From Nissolia schottii (Eukaryota; Streptophyta; Magnoliopsida; Fabales; Fabaceae), in assembly GCA_003254905.1 (NCBI GenBank), contig QANU01020924.1, forward strand, positions 1-64,000: a stretch of DNA of 64,000 nucleotides, given 5' to 3'. Below, piece after piece: positions 1-10,578 of the stretch. A program made the position numbers and the translations under genes. Below the pieces are notes generated by a model. That model had not been told where the DNA came from, did no database searches, and saw nothing but the letters and a program-made list of their open reading frames with translations. Position 1 is the first letter of the stretch; every line of letters begins with the position of its first letter.

Positions 1-60
1 CGGTAAACACGAATTTTACCGACGGAAATTCCGCCGGTAATAACCAATTTTCTTGTAGTG
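1..60. mobile_element. Terminus of a CACTA (En/Spm-like) DNA transposon
   Basis: The stretch ends at base 60 with TTTTCTTGTAGTG, whose reverse complement CACTACAAGAAAA is the standard plant CACTA terminal inverted repeat. The preceding bases hold short sub-terminal palindromic words (TTTACCGACGG and CCGCCGGTAA), also usual for CACTA ends. Base 61 resumes Copia reverse transcriptase coding sequence, so the element lies inside that ORF. The rest of the transposon, its transposase and its other end are outside the window, so the expected 3-bp target duplication cannot be tested. Confidence 0.8.
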
Positions 61-903
61 CAACCCAGGGGGCAGTTTCATGAACACATCTTCATGTAAA
101 TCACCATGAAGAAATGCAGTGTTAACATCTAGTTGCTGCAAAAACCAGCCTTTTGCTGCTGCTATGGCCAATACAAGTCTCAAAGTGGTCATCTTAACCA
201 CAGGGCTGAAGGTTTCAGCATAATCAACTCCATAAGTTTGAGTGAACCCCTTTGCCACCAACCTTGCTTTATGTCTCTCAATGCTGCCATCTGAATTGTA
301 CTTAATTTTGAAAATCCATTTACATCCCACGGCCTTCTTTCCAGGAGGAAGGGGAGTAAGAATCCAAGTTTGGTTGTTTTCAAGTGCTGAGAGTTCAGCA
401 TTAACAGCCTCTTGCCAGCATGGTTCTTTCACAGCTTCCTCATAGTTCCTAGGCTCAGTGTTTGAGGATATGGTGAGAGAAAAATGTCTGTGATGTGAAC
501 TCAATGATGAGTAGGACAAACACTGAGATATAGGATGCCTTGCAGAAGAGGCATGGTCATTACCACTTGTAGAATTCATCAACATACAATGGTAGTCCTT
601 TAGGTAATTTGGTGGCCTTTTTGGTCTGGAAGAAATTCGGGTTTGTTGTATGTTCTGTGAGGGTGTGGTGGTTGTGGGGCATGCAGGAGGTAATGAAATG
701 GATGATATGTCTTGTTGATGCTGGTGCTGTGTCTCATGAGGTGCATATGCAGGATTATCAGGTGCAGGGGACTGTGTTTGAGGGAGCTGCTCATGGTGTG
801 TGGGGTTGTCAGTGAATGGATCATAAAAAGGGGTTAATGCTTGTTGCAATGCATGAGATGAACTAGGTTGTTGTGCACTATGAGATGCATGACATGAACT
901 AGG
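61..903 (-). pseudogene. Copia-1 reverse transcriptase, N-terminal part
   Basis: The translation contains the conserved start of the Copia RT domain (PF07727): a [13 protein letters not shown] segment, [30 protein letters not shown] and [12 protein letters not shown], ending at MKLPPGLH. The catalytic YVDD motif and the rest of RT would lie beyond base 60, where CACTA-derived residues take over. The frame is continuous with the upstream integrase except for one TAG at 904-906. The region before RT (about 480-850) is the proline- and serine-rich linker usual between integrase and RT. It cannot give a working enzyme. Confidence 0.85.
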
Positions 904-1953
904 CTACATGTTATTATATGGAAAAACACTTTCATACAAAATCACATTCCTTGAAATGAATATTTCCCTAGAATTTAAGTCAATCAAAACATATCCCTTG
1001 GTGCCATTTTTATATCCCAGGAACACACATTTTCTGGCCCAAGGCTCAAGTTTGGTCCTATGAGCATGCAGTGTTGAGGCATAAGCTAAGCAACCAAACA
1101 CTTTAAGATCCTGAATTTGTGGTAGGGTCTTGTGTAACATCTCAAATGGGGTTTTGTTCTTAATTATCTTGCTGGGTTGCCTATTGATAAGGTGGACAAC
1201 ATGTCCAATGGCAAACTGCCAAAAACAAGTAGGCAGAGATGATTGAAAAATGAGGGCTCTAGCAACATTCAAAATGTGTTGATGTTTCCTCTCAACAATG
1301 CCATTTTGTTGAGGGGTCTCTACACAACTTGTTTGATGAGTTATGCCCTTTGAATTAAAGTATTTGGTTTGTTTAAACTCAGCCCCATTATCAGTTCTTA
1401 TTGTCTTTATCTTAGTGTCAAATTGATTTTCAGCATATGACACAAAATCTTGCAAAAGCTGTGATGCCTCAGATTTGTGTTTCATGAAATATACCCAAGT
1501 GTGCCTAGTATAATCATCCACAACAGTCAAAAAATATCTGTGACCCCCAGTAGACACAGCAGCTAAGGGGCCCCAAATATCCATGTGCACCAATTCAAAA
1601 GCAAGGACAGTACTAGTAGAACTCAATGAAAAGGGTAATTTTCTTTGTTTGGCCAAATGGCACAAGTCACATGGTTTAACATTGTCATTACAATTTATGA
1701 ATGGAAATTGACTGTGCAGTACATGTAATTTATCTTGTGATGGATGTCCCAACCTAAAGTGCCACAATGGGAATGTGGATGCTTCTAAATGTGCAATGCT
1801 GTTTGCTGCTGTCCTAACTCCTAAATGCTTACTGCTATCTACTGGGAAAGGCTTAGTGTAGTTTATTGGCAATGGTTTAAGGTGGCTGCTGGGTGGAGGA
1901 CCACACATTGTATATAGACCTTTCTCCAAGTTAGCTATACCAATCTTCTTCAA
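904..1953 (-). pseudogene. Copia-1 GAG-pre-integrase and integrase
   Basis: About 350 residues. The HHCC zinc-binding module is visible (HFRLGHPS, then CDLCHLAK). The DDE core keeps all three acidic residues: D in HMDIWGP, D in RTDNGAEF, and E in QQNGIVERKHQ. The C-terminal part carries the Copia-type segment KVFGCLAY and the motif VFLGY. The ORF overlaps the protease ORF by 23 bases in another frame because of a small indel near 1950, so the original polyprotein was continuous. It ends at TAG 904-906, after which RT coding continues in the same frame. As a domain it is undamaged; as part of the element it is dead. Confidence 0.88.
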
Positions 1954-2838
1954 GCAAGGATCCTATAATGCAGCATTTGTCACTAATCAGTATTGAGCAT
2001 TTCAGGTCTGTGATTAGTTTTGAAACAGAGATTAGATTAAATGTAAAGCTTGGTATATAAAGTACTTTGGTTAGGTATAGTTCATTAGAAAACATCACAT
2101 TTCCTGAAATTGTGCCTGTTGTGACAGTTCCATCAGGTAATTTGACATGTATTGGTTTGATTGTGTGATATGTGTGAAAGAAATTGAGTGAGTAGCACAC
2201 ATGGTCAGTTGCACCAGTGTCTACTGCCCAATTTTCAGGTTTGGTAACTAAGGATAGGGCCATACCTGATGGATTTGATGCAGGTAATGTGGTTATTTGG
2301 TTTACACTATGAGGAATATGTGAAGAATAATGTTTCAAGAGAGCTAGTAACCCTTTTCTCTCCTCTTGAGTGAAGACCAAATCAGTTGCATTCTCCTTCC
2401 CACCATCCTGAATCAGACCCTCGATATGGTTGCTGTCATCAAGTTCAGCATCAGCAGGAGTAGCAGTGGCAGTGACATTATTTGCTACTCTTTCTCTATA
2501 CTCCTTGAGTAGATGAGGATACTTCTTGAAGCACCTATCGATTGGATGCCCTACCTTGCTACAAAAGCTACAGGTAATGTTTGGATCATAAGAAGTCTTG
2601 CTGTTATTACTGCCTCTGCCACCAGAATTGTTTCTGCCACCTGAACCTCTTCCTCCTCTGCCTCTGCCCCTTCCTCTTCCACCATTGGCAGAGCCAGAGT
2701 TCAGATTAGTGGCCTGAGTTGAATTATGAGTCGTGCTGCTGAAGAATGCCTTGGATTCCAGGCTTCCATTCAGCTATCTTTCCTGCTGCATCAGAAGTGA
2801 GAAGGCTGCTGAAATGTCAGGCATAGGCTAGTTATATT
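1931..2838 (-). pseudogene. Copia-1 gag tail (zinc knuckle) and aspartic protease
   Basis: At about 2530-2577 the minus strand encodes a CX2CX4HX4C zinc knuckle (CSFCSKVGHPIDRC), preceded by a glycine/arginine-rich tract (about 2600-2690), both usual for the C-terminus of Copia gag. The same frame runs into the protease, whose active site is WAVDTGATDHVC (about 2200-2235). Protease reading ends in a frameshift just before the integrase. An in-frame TAG at 2774-2776 interrupts gag upstream of the knuckle. No gag homology is seen beyond about 2838. Confidence 0.82.
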
Positions 2839-4730
2839 GTTGTTCTTTTCTTTTGACCCCTGTTCACAATATCTTTGCACAATCAATGTGAAAAACTTAC
2901 TAAGTTTAAATAATTGATTTTTATTGTTAGATCATGACATGATTTTAAATTGCGGTTGCGATTGTTGTTGTGGATATTGCGATTGCAACATAAAAATTCA
3001 TGAGATGACGCGGCTTGATGAGGTAACATAATGGTTGTTCTATGTGATTTGGAGTCACATCATAAGTGTTGTGTGAAGCGGTTGCGAGCAAAGAGCCTTA
3101 AATTTGTTGTGTAATATTACTTAATTAGTTATAACAAAAAGTGACTTTAATCACATAAATCGCCTTTTGACTGTCACAGAACAACTATGATACTATAAAG
3201 AAAAAATTAGAAGGATATATTGGTAGCTTATTAATTATTAGATGCTGTAACATGATTAGTAACAGCAACTCCACATTTAATTTAACTTAATTACTTTAAA
3301 AAAAATTAATGTAATTATAACATAAGATATGGATATCTTGCCGGTGTGTTCGTTGTTTGCAGAGAAGCATGCATTATAACTGAATCCCTCAGTCAGAAAA
3401 ATTTGAAGCCTATGAAAGCAACTTGTGTCATATTGATGTTTCTCAATGTGTTGAAATAATCAGCAATTTATTTATCGTGGAACAGCATTCATTGTCTTTA
3501 AATGTTTGAAAACTTTGAAAGTTTCTTAATGTTGTTATGTGCAGAGAGAAGTCAGAGAGCAACATAACTTGTATATAGGTCAGTTCTCCTTCTAAGTTCT
3601 GTTTTCGTTTTTTATTTTTATTTTATTTTAAATACTTTCATTTTGTTTATTATTTACATTGCATCACTATCCCATGTGTTTATTATTTTATTTTAAAATG
3701 TTGAACAACAATTGAGTATGTATGCATGTTGCAGCAGCACTTAAGAAAAGATGATCATATAGTTCATTATAATTAGAGTTCAAAGTGCTGTTCTTCAAGT
3801 TATGCAGTTGGCACATGTTTCTTTTTTTCTTTCTTTAATATCTTTAGTTCATTTCATCCCTTTTAATTTCCTCTCAAATTGCACATTTGTCCTTTTATTT
3901 TGAATAAATTACAATTGAACTCCTAAAATTTAGTGAAATTATATTGACGTCCTGACCTCCTGACCTATTCTATTAAATTGAAAATCTGTTTGACTAATAT
4001 GTGCTAGTGTTTAGAAGTTAGAGAGAATTTGTTCTCCAATAATGTGGGTAGACTATGTGTTGCAATTTAATATAGGGTACATATCGGAGTTATTTGATAT
4101 TTTATTCTGTTTGCTTATTTACTATATCACTACTATAAAATTGCAATTTATTTGATAAGGGACTATATACTTAACTATTTTTGTGAGTTAACATTATATT
4201 CCAGCATATATTTATGTTGCCTAATTTAGAAATGTTCACTTCGAATATGTTTCAATGTTTTTTCCTCTTTCCACTTTCATAGGCAAATAAATTTTTATCA
4301 TATCTAAATAAAATATACTTCCCAACGGTTTTGAACTTAGTTCCAACACGAAAAGTTTTATAACCAACTCCTTAGCTACACACATTTTTTTTAGTCTGAA
4401 CTACTATTATACTCAGTCAGTTGTCGCATAATATTCAACTAAACAAATATAACAAGAGTTATAACTCCTTTAGTGAGTCGAATTTAGGGTTAACGAAGTA
4501 TAATCTCACTATATTTCACTTGTTTTGATGACAATTTTGTGACAAAGGATAGATTGTGATGATAAATAAAAAATAAAAATGTTATTTGTACATCAAATGT
4601 GGTGTAGATACCAAGTTTTCCTTCTCATATACATTATGGGATCCATACTCACATCACATGATGTGAGTGTGGACCTCATGATGTATGTGAGAGAGGAGAT
4701 TTAGTGTTTAGACTATGCTTAGTATACAAA
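2839..4730. other. Non-coding AT-rich DNA between Copia-1 and the chromovirus
   Basis: No convincing ORF, RNA gene or element end was recognised. It holds T-rich tracts (3600-3660, 3820-3910). Near 4620-4690 a word resembling CATCATGATGTGAG occurs in partly inverted form. It may contain old unrecognised transposon debris. Confidence 0.5.
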
Positions 4731-4735
4731 TAATA

Positions 4736-5296
4736 TGTAAAAATGAGGTAGGACAATGAAGGAATTAATGACACCACTCAAGAGCAAATAGGACAACAAG
4801 CAGAATTCTCCAATGATAAGGCCGTTGGAACCACTGGATAGGTGTCAGAAGATCCACCAAATGCAAACGTGCGCAAGATCACCAGGGGAAGGCCACCACC
4901 TTGGAAAGAATCCTTCCATTGGGGGTCATGAGTAATGTGAGTAATTTCTCTTCTTCCTTCTCTCTGCAGAATTCCTTCATGCTCATCACCATTAAACCTC
5001 TCTGAAATTCAGTTTTTAAAATCTTGCAGGTGAGCTTGCAAGGTTACCGGATTGACGGTTCTGTTTTTATTGATTCCATAGTTAGCCAAATCCCAGTTAA
5101 TTTCCTTCCACTGTACTGTGTTAGAATTCATTTCAGTGTTAATTTATTCTACTAAAACTTGTTGCTGCAAACCGAACTCTGTGTTGGTCTTGTTTTATTG
5201 CTATTTTGGGCTAATTAGTATTGATTATGTTATGAATTGCTTCTGTTTCAATGTTCCATTAGTTAAATGCTAGAAATTCTACTTTTAGCCATTACA
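4736..5296 (+). repeat. 5' LTR of the chromovirus
   Basis: 561 bp, TG...CA ends, preceded by TAATA. It aligns end to end with 9637-10198. The 3' LTR has about 6 extra bases near the GGAAAGAATCC word, and scattered substitutions are visible throughout. A repeat-rich 5' third reads as an open frame in both copies. Confidence 0.92.
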
Positions 5297-5298
5297 TT

Positions 5299-5312
5299 TG
5301 GTGCTTTCATTA
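5299..5312 (+). promoter_or_regulatory. Primer-binding site of the chromovirus
   Basis: Two bases after the 5' LTR, the sequence TGGTGCTTTCATT begins with the TGG that pairs with a tRNA CCA end. The matching tRNA was not identified by eye. The gag start codon follows at 5317. Confidence 0.65.
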
Positions 5313-5316
5313 AACC

Positions 5317-6140
5317 ATGGTTGAGAAAAAGAAAGAAAAAAAAATCGAGATGCAAAAATTGATGGAGATGATGGAATCACAAGCTGAGTGCATCAACTTT
5401 CTCAAATCGACAATACAAAATTTCTTGGACAAGCAGACTTCAAATCCTACCCGTGGTGGATCGAACTCATCCTCAGTCATGAATCATAGTGGGAGACAAC
5501 CGTTCATGACGCGAAATATCAACTTGGAATTTCCACAATTTGATGGAACAAGAATGCTTGATTGGATATTCAAAGCAAACCAATTCTTCAACTTCTATGA
5601 AACACTAGATCTGGAGTGCATAACCATTGCATCGGTTCACATGGAAAAGGAAGCCATTCCCTAGTTTTAGATGATTTAGTGAGCTCACCTTTTCCACTCT
5701 TGGCAAAAACTGACCAAAGCCATGGAGATTGAATTTGGAGCCTCACCGTTTGAATGCACAAGAAGTACCATGTTTAAATTAAGCCAAAAAGGATATGCAA
5801 ATGATTACTATACCTCTTTTATGGAACTAAAAAATAGAATTTTTGGTGTGAGTGCTAATACCTTACTAGATTGTTTCATAAGTGGGTTAAAAGAAGAAGT
5901 GATGAGAGATGTTCTAGCTTAAAGCCCAACTTCTTTACTCAGAGTTGTAGCACTAGCAAGTCTGTATGAGGCTAGGTACATAAACCCATTAAAGACTTCT
6001 TATACCAACAATCATTTTAGGAATCATGCTTGGAAACCCAACTCATAATCCAAATACCTATCAAAGACTAATTTACCTCATCTTCTGAATTCACCAACAA
6101 CAAACACAACTGTTGTAACAAACAAAAGACCCTTGATTAA
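5317..6140 (+). pseudogene. Chromovirus gag (capsid region), broken
   Basis: The ATG at 5317 opens a lysine-rich, coiled N-terminus followed by NLEFPQFDGT, a typical Gypsy gag start. The frame stops at 5662-5664, and homology resumes with a second open piece (5722-5922) carrying the capsid-like segment YANDYYTSFMELKNR and LDCFISGLKEEV. Further stops follow up to the zinc knuckle. It would normally form the particle shell; here it cannot be made as one protein. Confidence 0.75.
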
Positions 6141-6183
6141 GAAGATGAGACCAGTTGAAATTTAATTAAGATGAGAGCAAGGC

Positions 6184-6585
6184 TTGTGCTTCACTTGTGA
6201 TGAAAAATACACAATACATCACAAATGTCCTAATAAACACTTGATGATTCTACAAATTGATGAAGAAGAGGAAGAGGAAATTGCTAGTGGACCAACAAAA
6301 TTACGACTCCAGGAATCAGAACCAACTGTTAAACTACACCATTTAACTCTTAGCACTATGAAGGGGGAGTGTGGAAAAGGGACGTTCAGATTTACTGGCT
6401 ATATCAAGGGCAAAGTAGTGCAAATCCTAATTGATGGAGATAGTTCTAACAATTTTTTTCAGCCAAGGTTAGCTAAGTTTCTCAAGTTAGAGATTGAGAC
6501 AACACCTATATTTCATGTGACATTAGGAAGTGGCCACTTACTATATTTCGAAGGATTTGTCAAGAACTTAACTGTGGCAATCTAA
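6184..6585 (+). pseudogene. Chromovirus zinc knuckle and aspartic protease
   Basis: The frame opens with a CX2C...HXC knuckle (CFTCDEKYTIHHKC), followed by an acidic stretch and then the protease. The active-site segment reads QILIDGDSSNNFF, keeping the catalytic D in the LID context but with a changed residue order after it. The ORF stops at 6583-6585, before RT, where an unbroken polyprotein would be expected. Confidence 0.75.
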
Positions 6586-6869
6586 GGAAAAACTCTCAAC
6601 ACATCAGCACACCTACTGCCTATGGCGAGAGATGACCTGATCTTGTGAACAACTTGGTTGGCATCTCTAGGAGACCACTTGGTTAATCATGCAACACTCC
6701 ACATGAAGTTCCTATTGGATGGTAAACTAATTATGCTGAAGAGTGAAAAAGGACCTAGATCCACTTAATTACAGTTGCACCACCTTAAGAGGCTACAGCA
6801 AGTGGATGCAATTGATGAATTGTTCATAATACAAGTGGTTGATAAATATTCTAGTGCAAATCAATAGCA

Positions 6870-8387
6870 GCGGTTACTTGAAGATGCAGAACCTGAGCTA
6901 CCACCCATCCTTCAAAGATACAATCAAGTTTTCAACAAACCTTTGAGGTTACCACCACAAAGATCCCATGATCACAATATCCCATTGATGCTTGGATCAA
7001 CACTAGTGAAAGTGAAGCCTTATAAATATCCACATAGTCAAAAGCAACAAATAGAGATGATATGTGCAAGAAAGAAGGAATCATATAACCTATCAAAAGT
7101 CATTTCTCTTCACTAGTTTTGTTAGTGAAAAAGAAAGATGGAAGCTAGAGATTTTGCACAGACTATAGGGTATTGGATGCCATAACTATCAAAGATAGCT
7201 ACCTTATTCCCACAGTTAATGAATTAATTAATGAACTTCATAGAGTTTGCTACTTCTCTAAGCTGGATCTAAGGGCAGGATATCACCAAATCAGGCTGCA
7301 TCCAGAGGATGTTCATAAGACTGCTTTCCGGACTCATCAAGGCCACTATGAATGGTTAACAATTCCATTTGGTCTCTCTAATGCTTCGGATAAATTTCAA
7401 AACCTAATGAATGACGTATTCTAAAAGGTATTGAGAAAGTTTTTGTTAGTATTCTTTGATGATATCTTAATCTATAGAACTTCTTGGAAGGACCACTTGA
7501 GACACTTATAAGAGATTTTGCATATCCTGGATAAGGAGAATTTGTTTGCAAAACTTTCCAAATGTGACTTTGAAAAACAAGAAATTGATTACTTAGGCCA
7601 CTCAATCTCCGCGGTTGGTGTTTCTATGGATAAATCAAAGGTGCAAACAATCCTAGAATGGCCACAACCTAAGAATTTGAAGTAACTAAGAGGATTCTTA
7701 GGTCTCTCAAGTTATTATAGAAGATTTGTTAAAGGGTATGCATCCATTGCAGCACCTTTAATTGACTTATTGAAGAAAGACTGTTTTAGTTGGTATGAAA
7801 GAGCATAAACAACCTTGCAGAACTAACAAAGGGCTCTAACCTCAGCACCTGTACTAATGCTTCCCCACTTCACTAAGCCATTATGCCTAGAAAAAAATGC
7901 CTCAAGTACTGGTTTGGAGGCATTCTTGACTTAAGACTCTCATCCAATAGCTTACTTCTCAAAGAAGCTATTTAACAGAATGCAACACCAAAGTGCTTAT
8001 GTCAGAGAATTGTTTTCCACCACAGAAGCATTAGCAAAGTTTAGATACTACCTACTAGGCCACAAATTCATCACCAAAATTGATCAAAGAAATCTGAAAG
8101 CATTAATGGATCAATCCTTACAAACTCTAGAACAACAGGCTTGGCTACACAAGTTCTTAGGGTATGATTTCACTATACAATACAAACCCAACAAAGAAAA
8201 TATACCAGCAAATGCTCTCTCTCGATCTTGTCTCATGGCAATAACTCAACAGATCAATCATTGGCTATCTGAGTTAATAAGTCTCATCAGCAATGACACA
8301 GAACTAACCACCTTATTTCAACAATGCAAAGACAATCCGGGTGGTCAAGACAGAGCTCAAGACAACAATCATACAAGAATTGCATGA
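6870..8387 (+). pseudogene. Chromovirus reverse transcriptase and RNase H, many stops
   Basis: Homology starts near 6885 (LPPILQRYNQVF) and includes SKLDLRAGYHQIR (about 7258-7300), PFGLSNA, the catalytic FFDDILIY (about 7453-7476), DYLGHSIS and the RT connection [14 protein letters not shown]. RNase H follows, with IAYFSKKL and a longer open part at 7980-8387 (TKIDQRNLKALMDQ, DFTIQYKPNKEN, ALSR). Stops at 7422, near 7508, 7683, 7807 and others, plus indels, make it non-functional. Confidence 0.85.
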
Positions 8388-9060
8388 CTCAAAAGGGGGA
8401 GGACACTCAAGAATACCAAGACTACAACCATAATAGCTTCAAAATTCTATATGCAACATGACATCAAGGAATTTGTGCAAAGATGCCCTATATGCCAACA
8501 AGCAAAATCAGAGCACTCATTGCCTGCTAGTCCTCTACCGCCAGTACCTATTTCAACACAAGTTTGGGATGATATCTCTATGGATTTTATTACAAGCCTT
8601 CTATCCTCCAATGGTAATTCTGTCATTTAAGTGGTGGTAGACAAATTAACAAAATATGCTCATTTCATAACTCTCAAACGTGATTACACAAGCCAATCAG
8701 TAGTTGAAGCCTTCGCCAACACCATCATCAAATTTCATGGCCTGCCTAATTCTATTGTGACGGATAGAAATAAAGTCTTCATGAGAAATTTTTGGAAGCA
8801 ACTATTCCATTTCCAAGGAACTCAATTGCAAAGAAGCAGTGTGTATCATCCTCAAATAGATGGACAAACAAAAAATCTCAATAAGACATTGAAGATGTAT
8901 TTGAGATGTTATTCCATCCATAATCTCAAGACTTGGCTCAAAATGTTGCCATGGGCTGAGTTCTGGTACAATACCACACATAACAATATGACTCCTTTTA
9001 AGGAATTATATGGAAGAGACCCCCCACTTGTCATAAAATATGACTAGCAGCAAAAGGATC
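8388..9060 (+). pseudogene. Chromovirus integrase, broken
   Basis: The zinc-binding half is seen as CPICQQAK near 8485-8510, in a different frame from the longest local ORF. The core begins at SMDFITSL (first D, about 8577), is broken by TAA at 8628-8630, and continues in the ORF 8631-9047 with KLTKYAHF and the second D in SIVTDRNKVF. The usual catalytic glutamate in the DGQTE context is lysine here (DGQTK, about 8860). It therefore lacks a required residue as well as an intact frame. Confidence 0.82.
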
Positions 9061-9119
9061 CCTCCTCCCTGCCGCATATCTTAGTGGCCATAGATACACT
9101 GATAGCTCACAAAGAAACA

Positions 9120-9636
9120 TTGCCAAAGCACAGCAGTACACGAAGAAGAAATATGCAGATAAAAATAGAAGAGATGTCTCCTTCAAGGTGGGAGAATTGG
9201 TTCTGGTTAAGTTATTACAACCCCATAAACAACAATTAGTGGCACTAAGGAAAAATCAAAAGTTAGGAATGAAGTACTTTGGGCCTTTCCCCATCAATGC
9301 CCAAATTGATGATGTACCCTACAGACTTATGCTTCCAGATACCGAAAAGATTCGCAATGTTTTTCACATATCCCAACTGAGAAAATTCCAAGGACCTTAT
9401 ACGATTCCTTACTTGTCCTTGCCATTTCAAACATCTGATATAAGTCTTGTCTTACTACTAAAAGATTTACTAGATCACATAGAAATCATCAGAGCAAATC
9501 AGAAAGTCCAACAACTATTGGTACAATGGGAAAACATGTCACAAGAGGAAGTTACTTAGGAAGATATGCGTGACCTCCAAAAAAACTGCCCAACATTCAA
9601 CTTTGAGGACAAGGTTTCTCTCAAAGGATGAGGTAT
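9120..9636 (+). pseudogene. Chromovirus integrase C-terminus with chromodomain, and purine tract
   Basis: The ORF 9188-9559 reads VGELVLVKL, then LGMKYFGPFPI and VFHISQLRKF, the integrase C-terminal GPF/Y-type module. It is followed by a chromodomain-like end (IRANQKVQQLLVQWENMSQEE). A stop at 9557-9559 cuts the chromodomain just before the expected aromatic residue; the frame continues for about 24 further codons. Chromodomains direct chromoviruses to heterochromatin. The purine tract AAAGGATGAGG at about 9623-9633 is the likely plus-strand primer next to the 3' LTR. Confidence 0.75.
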
Positions 9637-10198
9637 TGTAACAATGAAGCAAGATAGTGAAAGAATGAATGACACCACTCAATGGCAAATAGGACAACAA
9701 ACAGAATTTTCCAATGATGAGGTCGTTGGGACCACTGGACAGGTATTAGTAAATCCACCAAATACAGACGTGCACAAGAGCATGAGGGGAAGGCCACCAC
9801 CTTCAAAATGGAAAGAATCCTTCCATTGGAGGTTATGAGTAATATGAGTAATCTCTCTTCTTCCTTCTCTTTGTAGAATTCCTTCTTGCTCATTGCCATT
9901 GAACCTCTCTAAAATTCAGTTTTTAAAATCTTGTTGGTGAGTTTGCAAGGTTACTGGATTGAGGTTTCTATTTTATTGATTCCATAGTTAGCCGAATCGC
10001 AGTTAATTTCCTTCCATTATACTATGTTAGAATTCATTTTCGTGTTAATTTGTTGTACTGAAACTTGTTGCTGCAAACTGAATTATGTGTTGGTATTATT
10101 TTATTGCTATTTTGGGCTAGTACTGATTTTGTTATGATTTGCTTCTGTTTCACTGTTCCATTGGTTAACTTCTAGAAATTCTACTTTTAACCATTTCA
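9637..10198 (+). repeat. 3' LTR of the chromovirus
   Basis: 562 bp, starts TGTAACAATG and ends CATTTCA, followed by the target duplication TAATA. It is collinear with the 5' LTR. Confidence 0.92.
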
Positions 10199-10203
10199 TA
10201 ATA

Positions 10204-10540
10204 TTACTCAATAAAAAATTATCTTTACAAAAGATTGTGCATGTAAGGACTTGTTAAAAACTTTATTTATATAGAGACTAAATTAAAATTAATGGCATAT
10301 CTATGACAAAAATTATATTTTAACCTAGACAAAAGGATAAAGATCCACTTATGCCGTACAAGTTAAAAGTACATATTTTACATTATTGAATAACTTTTTA
10401 TCAAAGATTCTTTTACAAAATCTATTGTCAGATTGAAAATTCATGTTATAAAATTGATGAGAATGAAAAAAATATTTGGAGGTCAACAATTTATTATTTT
10501 GTGTGAGCTCAATTAATACCAAAAGATGAGTAATTGTTGN

Positions 10541-10578
<38 letters not shown>

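Larger units (their letters stand above)
61..2838 (-). mobile_element. Truncated Ty1/Copia retrotransposon (Copia-1)
   Basis: Read on the minus strand the order is end of gag with a zinc knuckle, protease, integrase, then the start of reverse transcriptase, which is Copia order. No LTR is visible. The 3' part (rest of RT, RNase H, 3' LTR) is cut off at base 60 by the CACTA end, and recognisable homology stops near 2838 in gag, so the 5' LTR and most of gag are missing. Damage inside: an in-frame TAG in gag (2774-2776), a frameshift near 1950 between protease and integrase, and one TAG (904-906) between integrase and RT. The reading frame is otherwise well kept, which suggests a moderately young dead copy. 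Confidence 0.85.
4736..10198 (+). mobile_element. Complete but inactive Ty3/Gypsy chromovirus
   Basis: This 5,463-bp element has LTRs at 4736-5296 and 9637-10198 that align over their full length. Each starts TGTAA and ends CA. It is flanked by the perfect 5-bp target duplication TAATA (4731-4735 and 10199-10203). The order is 5' LTR, primer-binding site, gag, zinc knuckle, protease, RT, RNase H, integrase, chromodomain, purine tract, 3' LTR. The C-terminal chromodomain marks the chromovirus branch; small size and short LTRs would suit the Reina type, but that is a guess. Many in-frame stops run through pol, and the two LTRs differ at roughly a tenth or more of positions by eye plus small indels, so the insertion is old. 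Confidence 0.93.

Noticed and set aside
8458..8640. 60-codon ORF in the chromovirus integrase
   Set aside because: The true frame, with CPICQQAK, is a different one; this ORF is a frame shadow.
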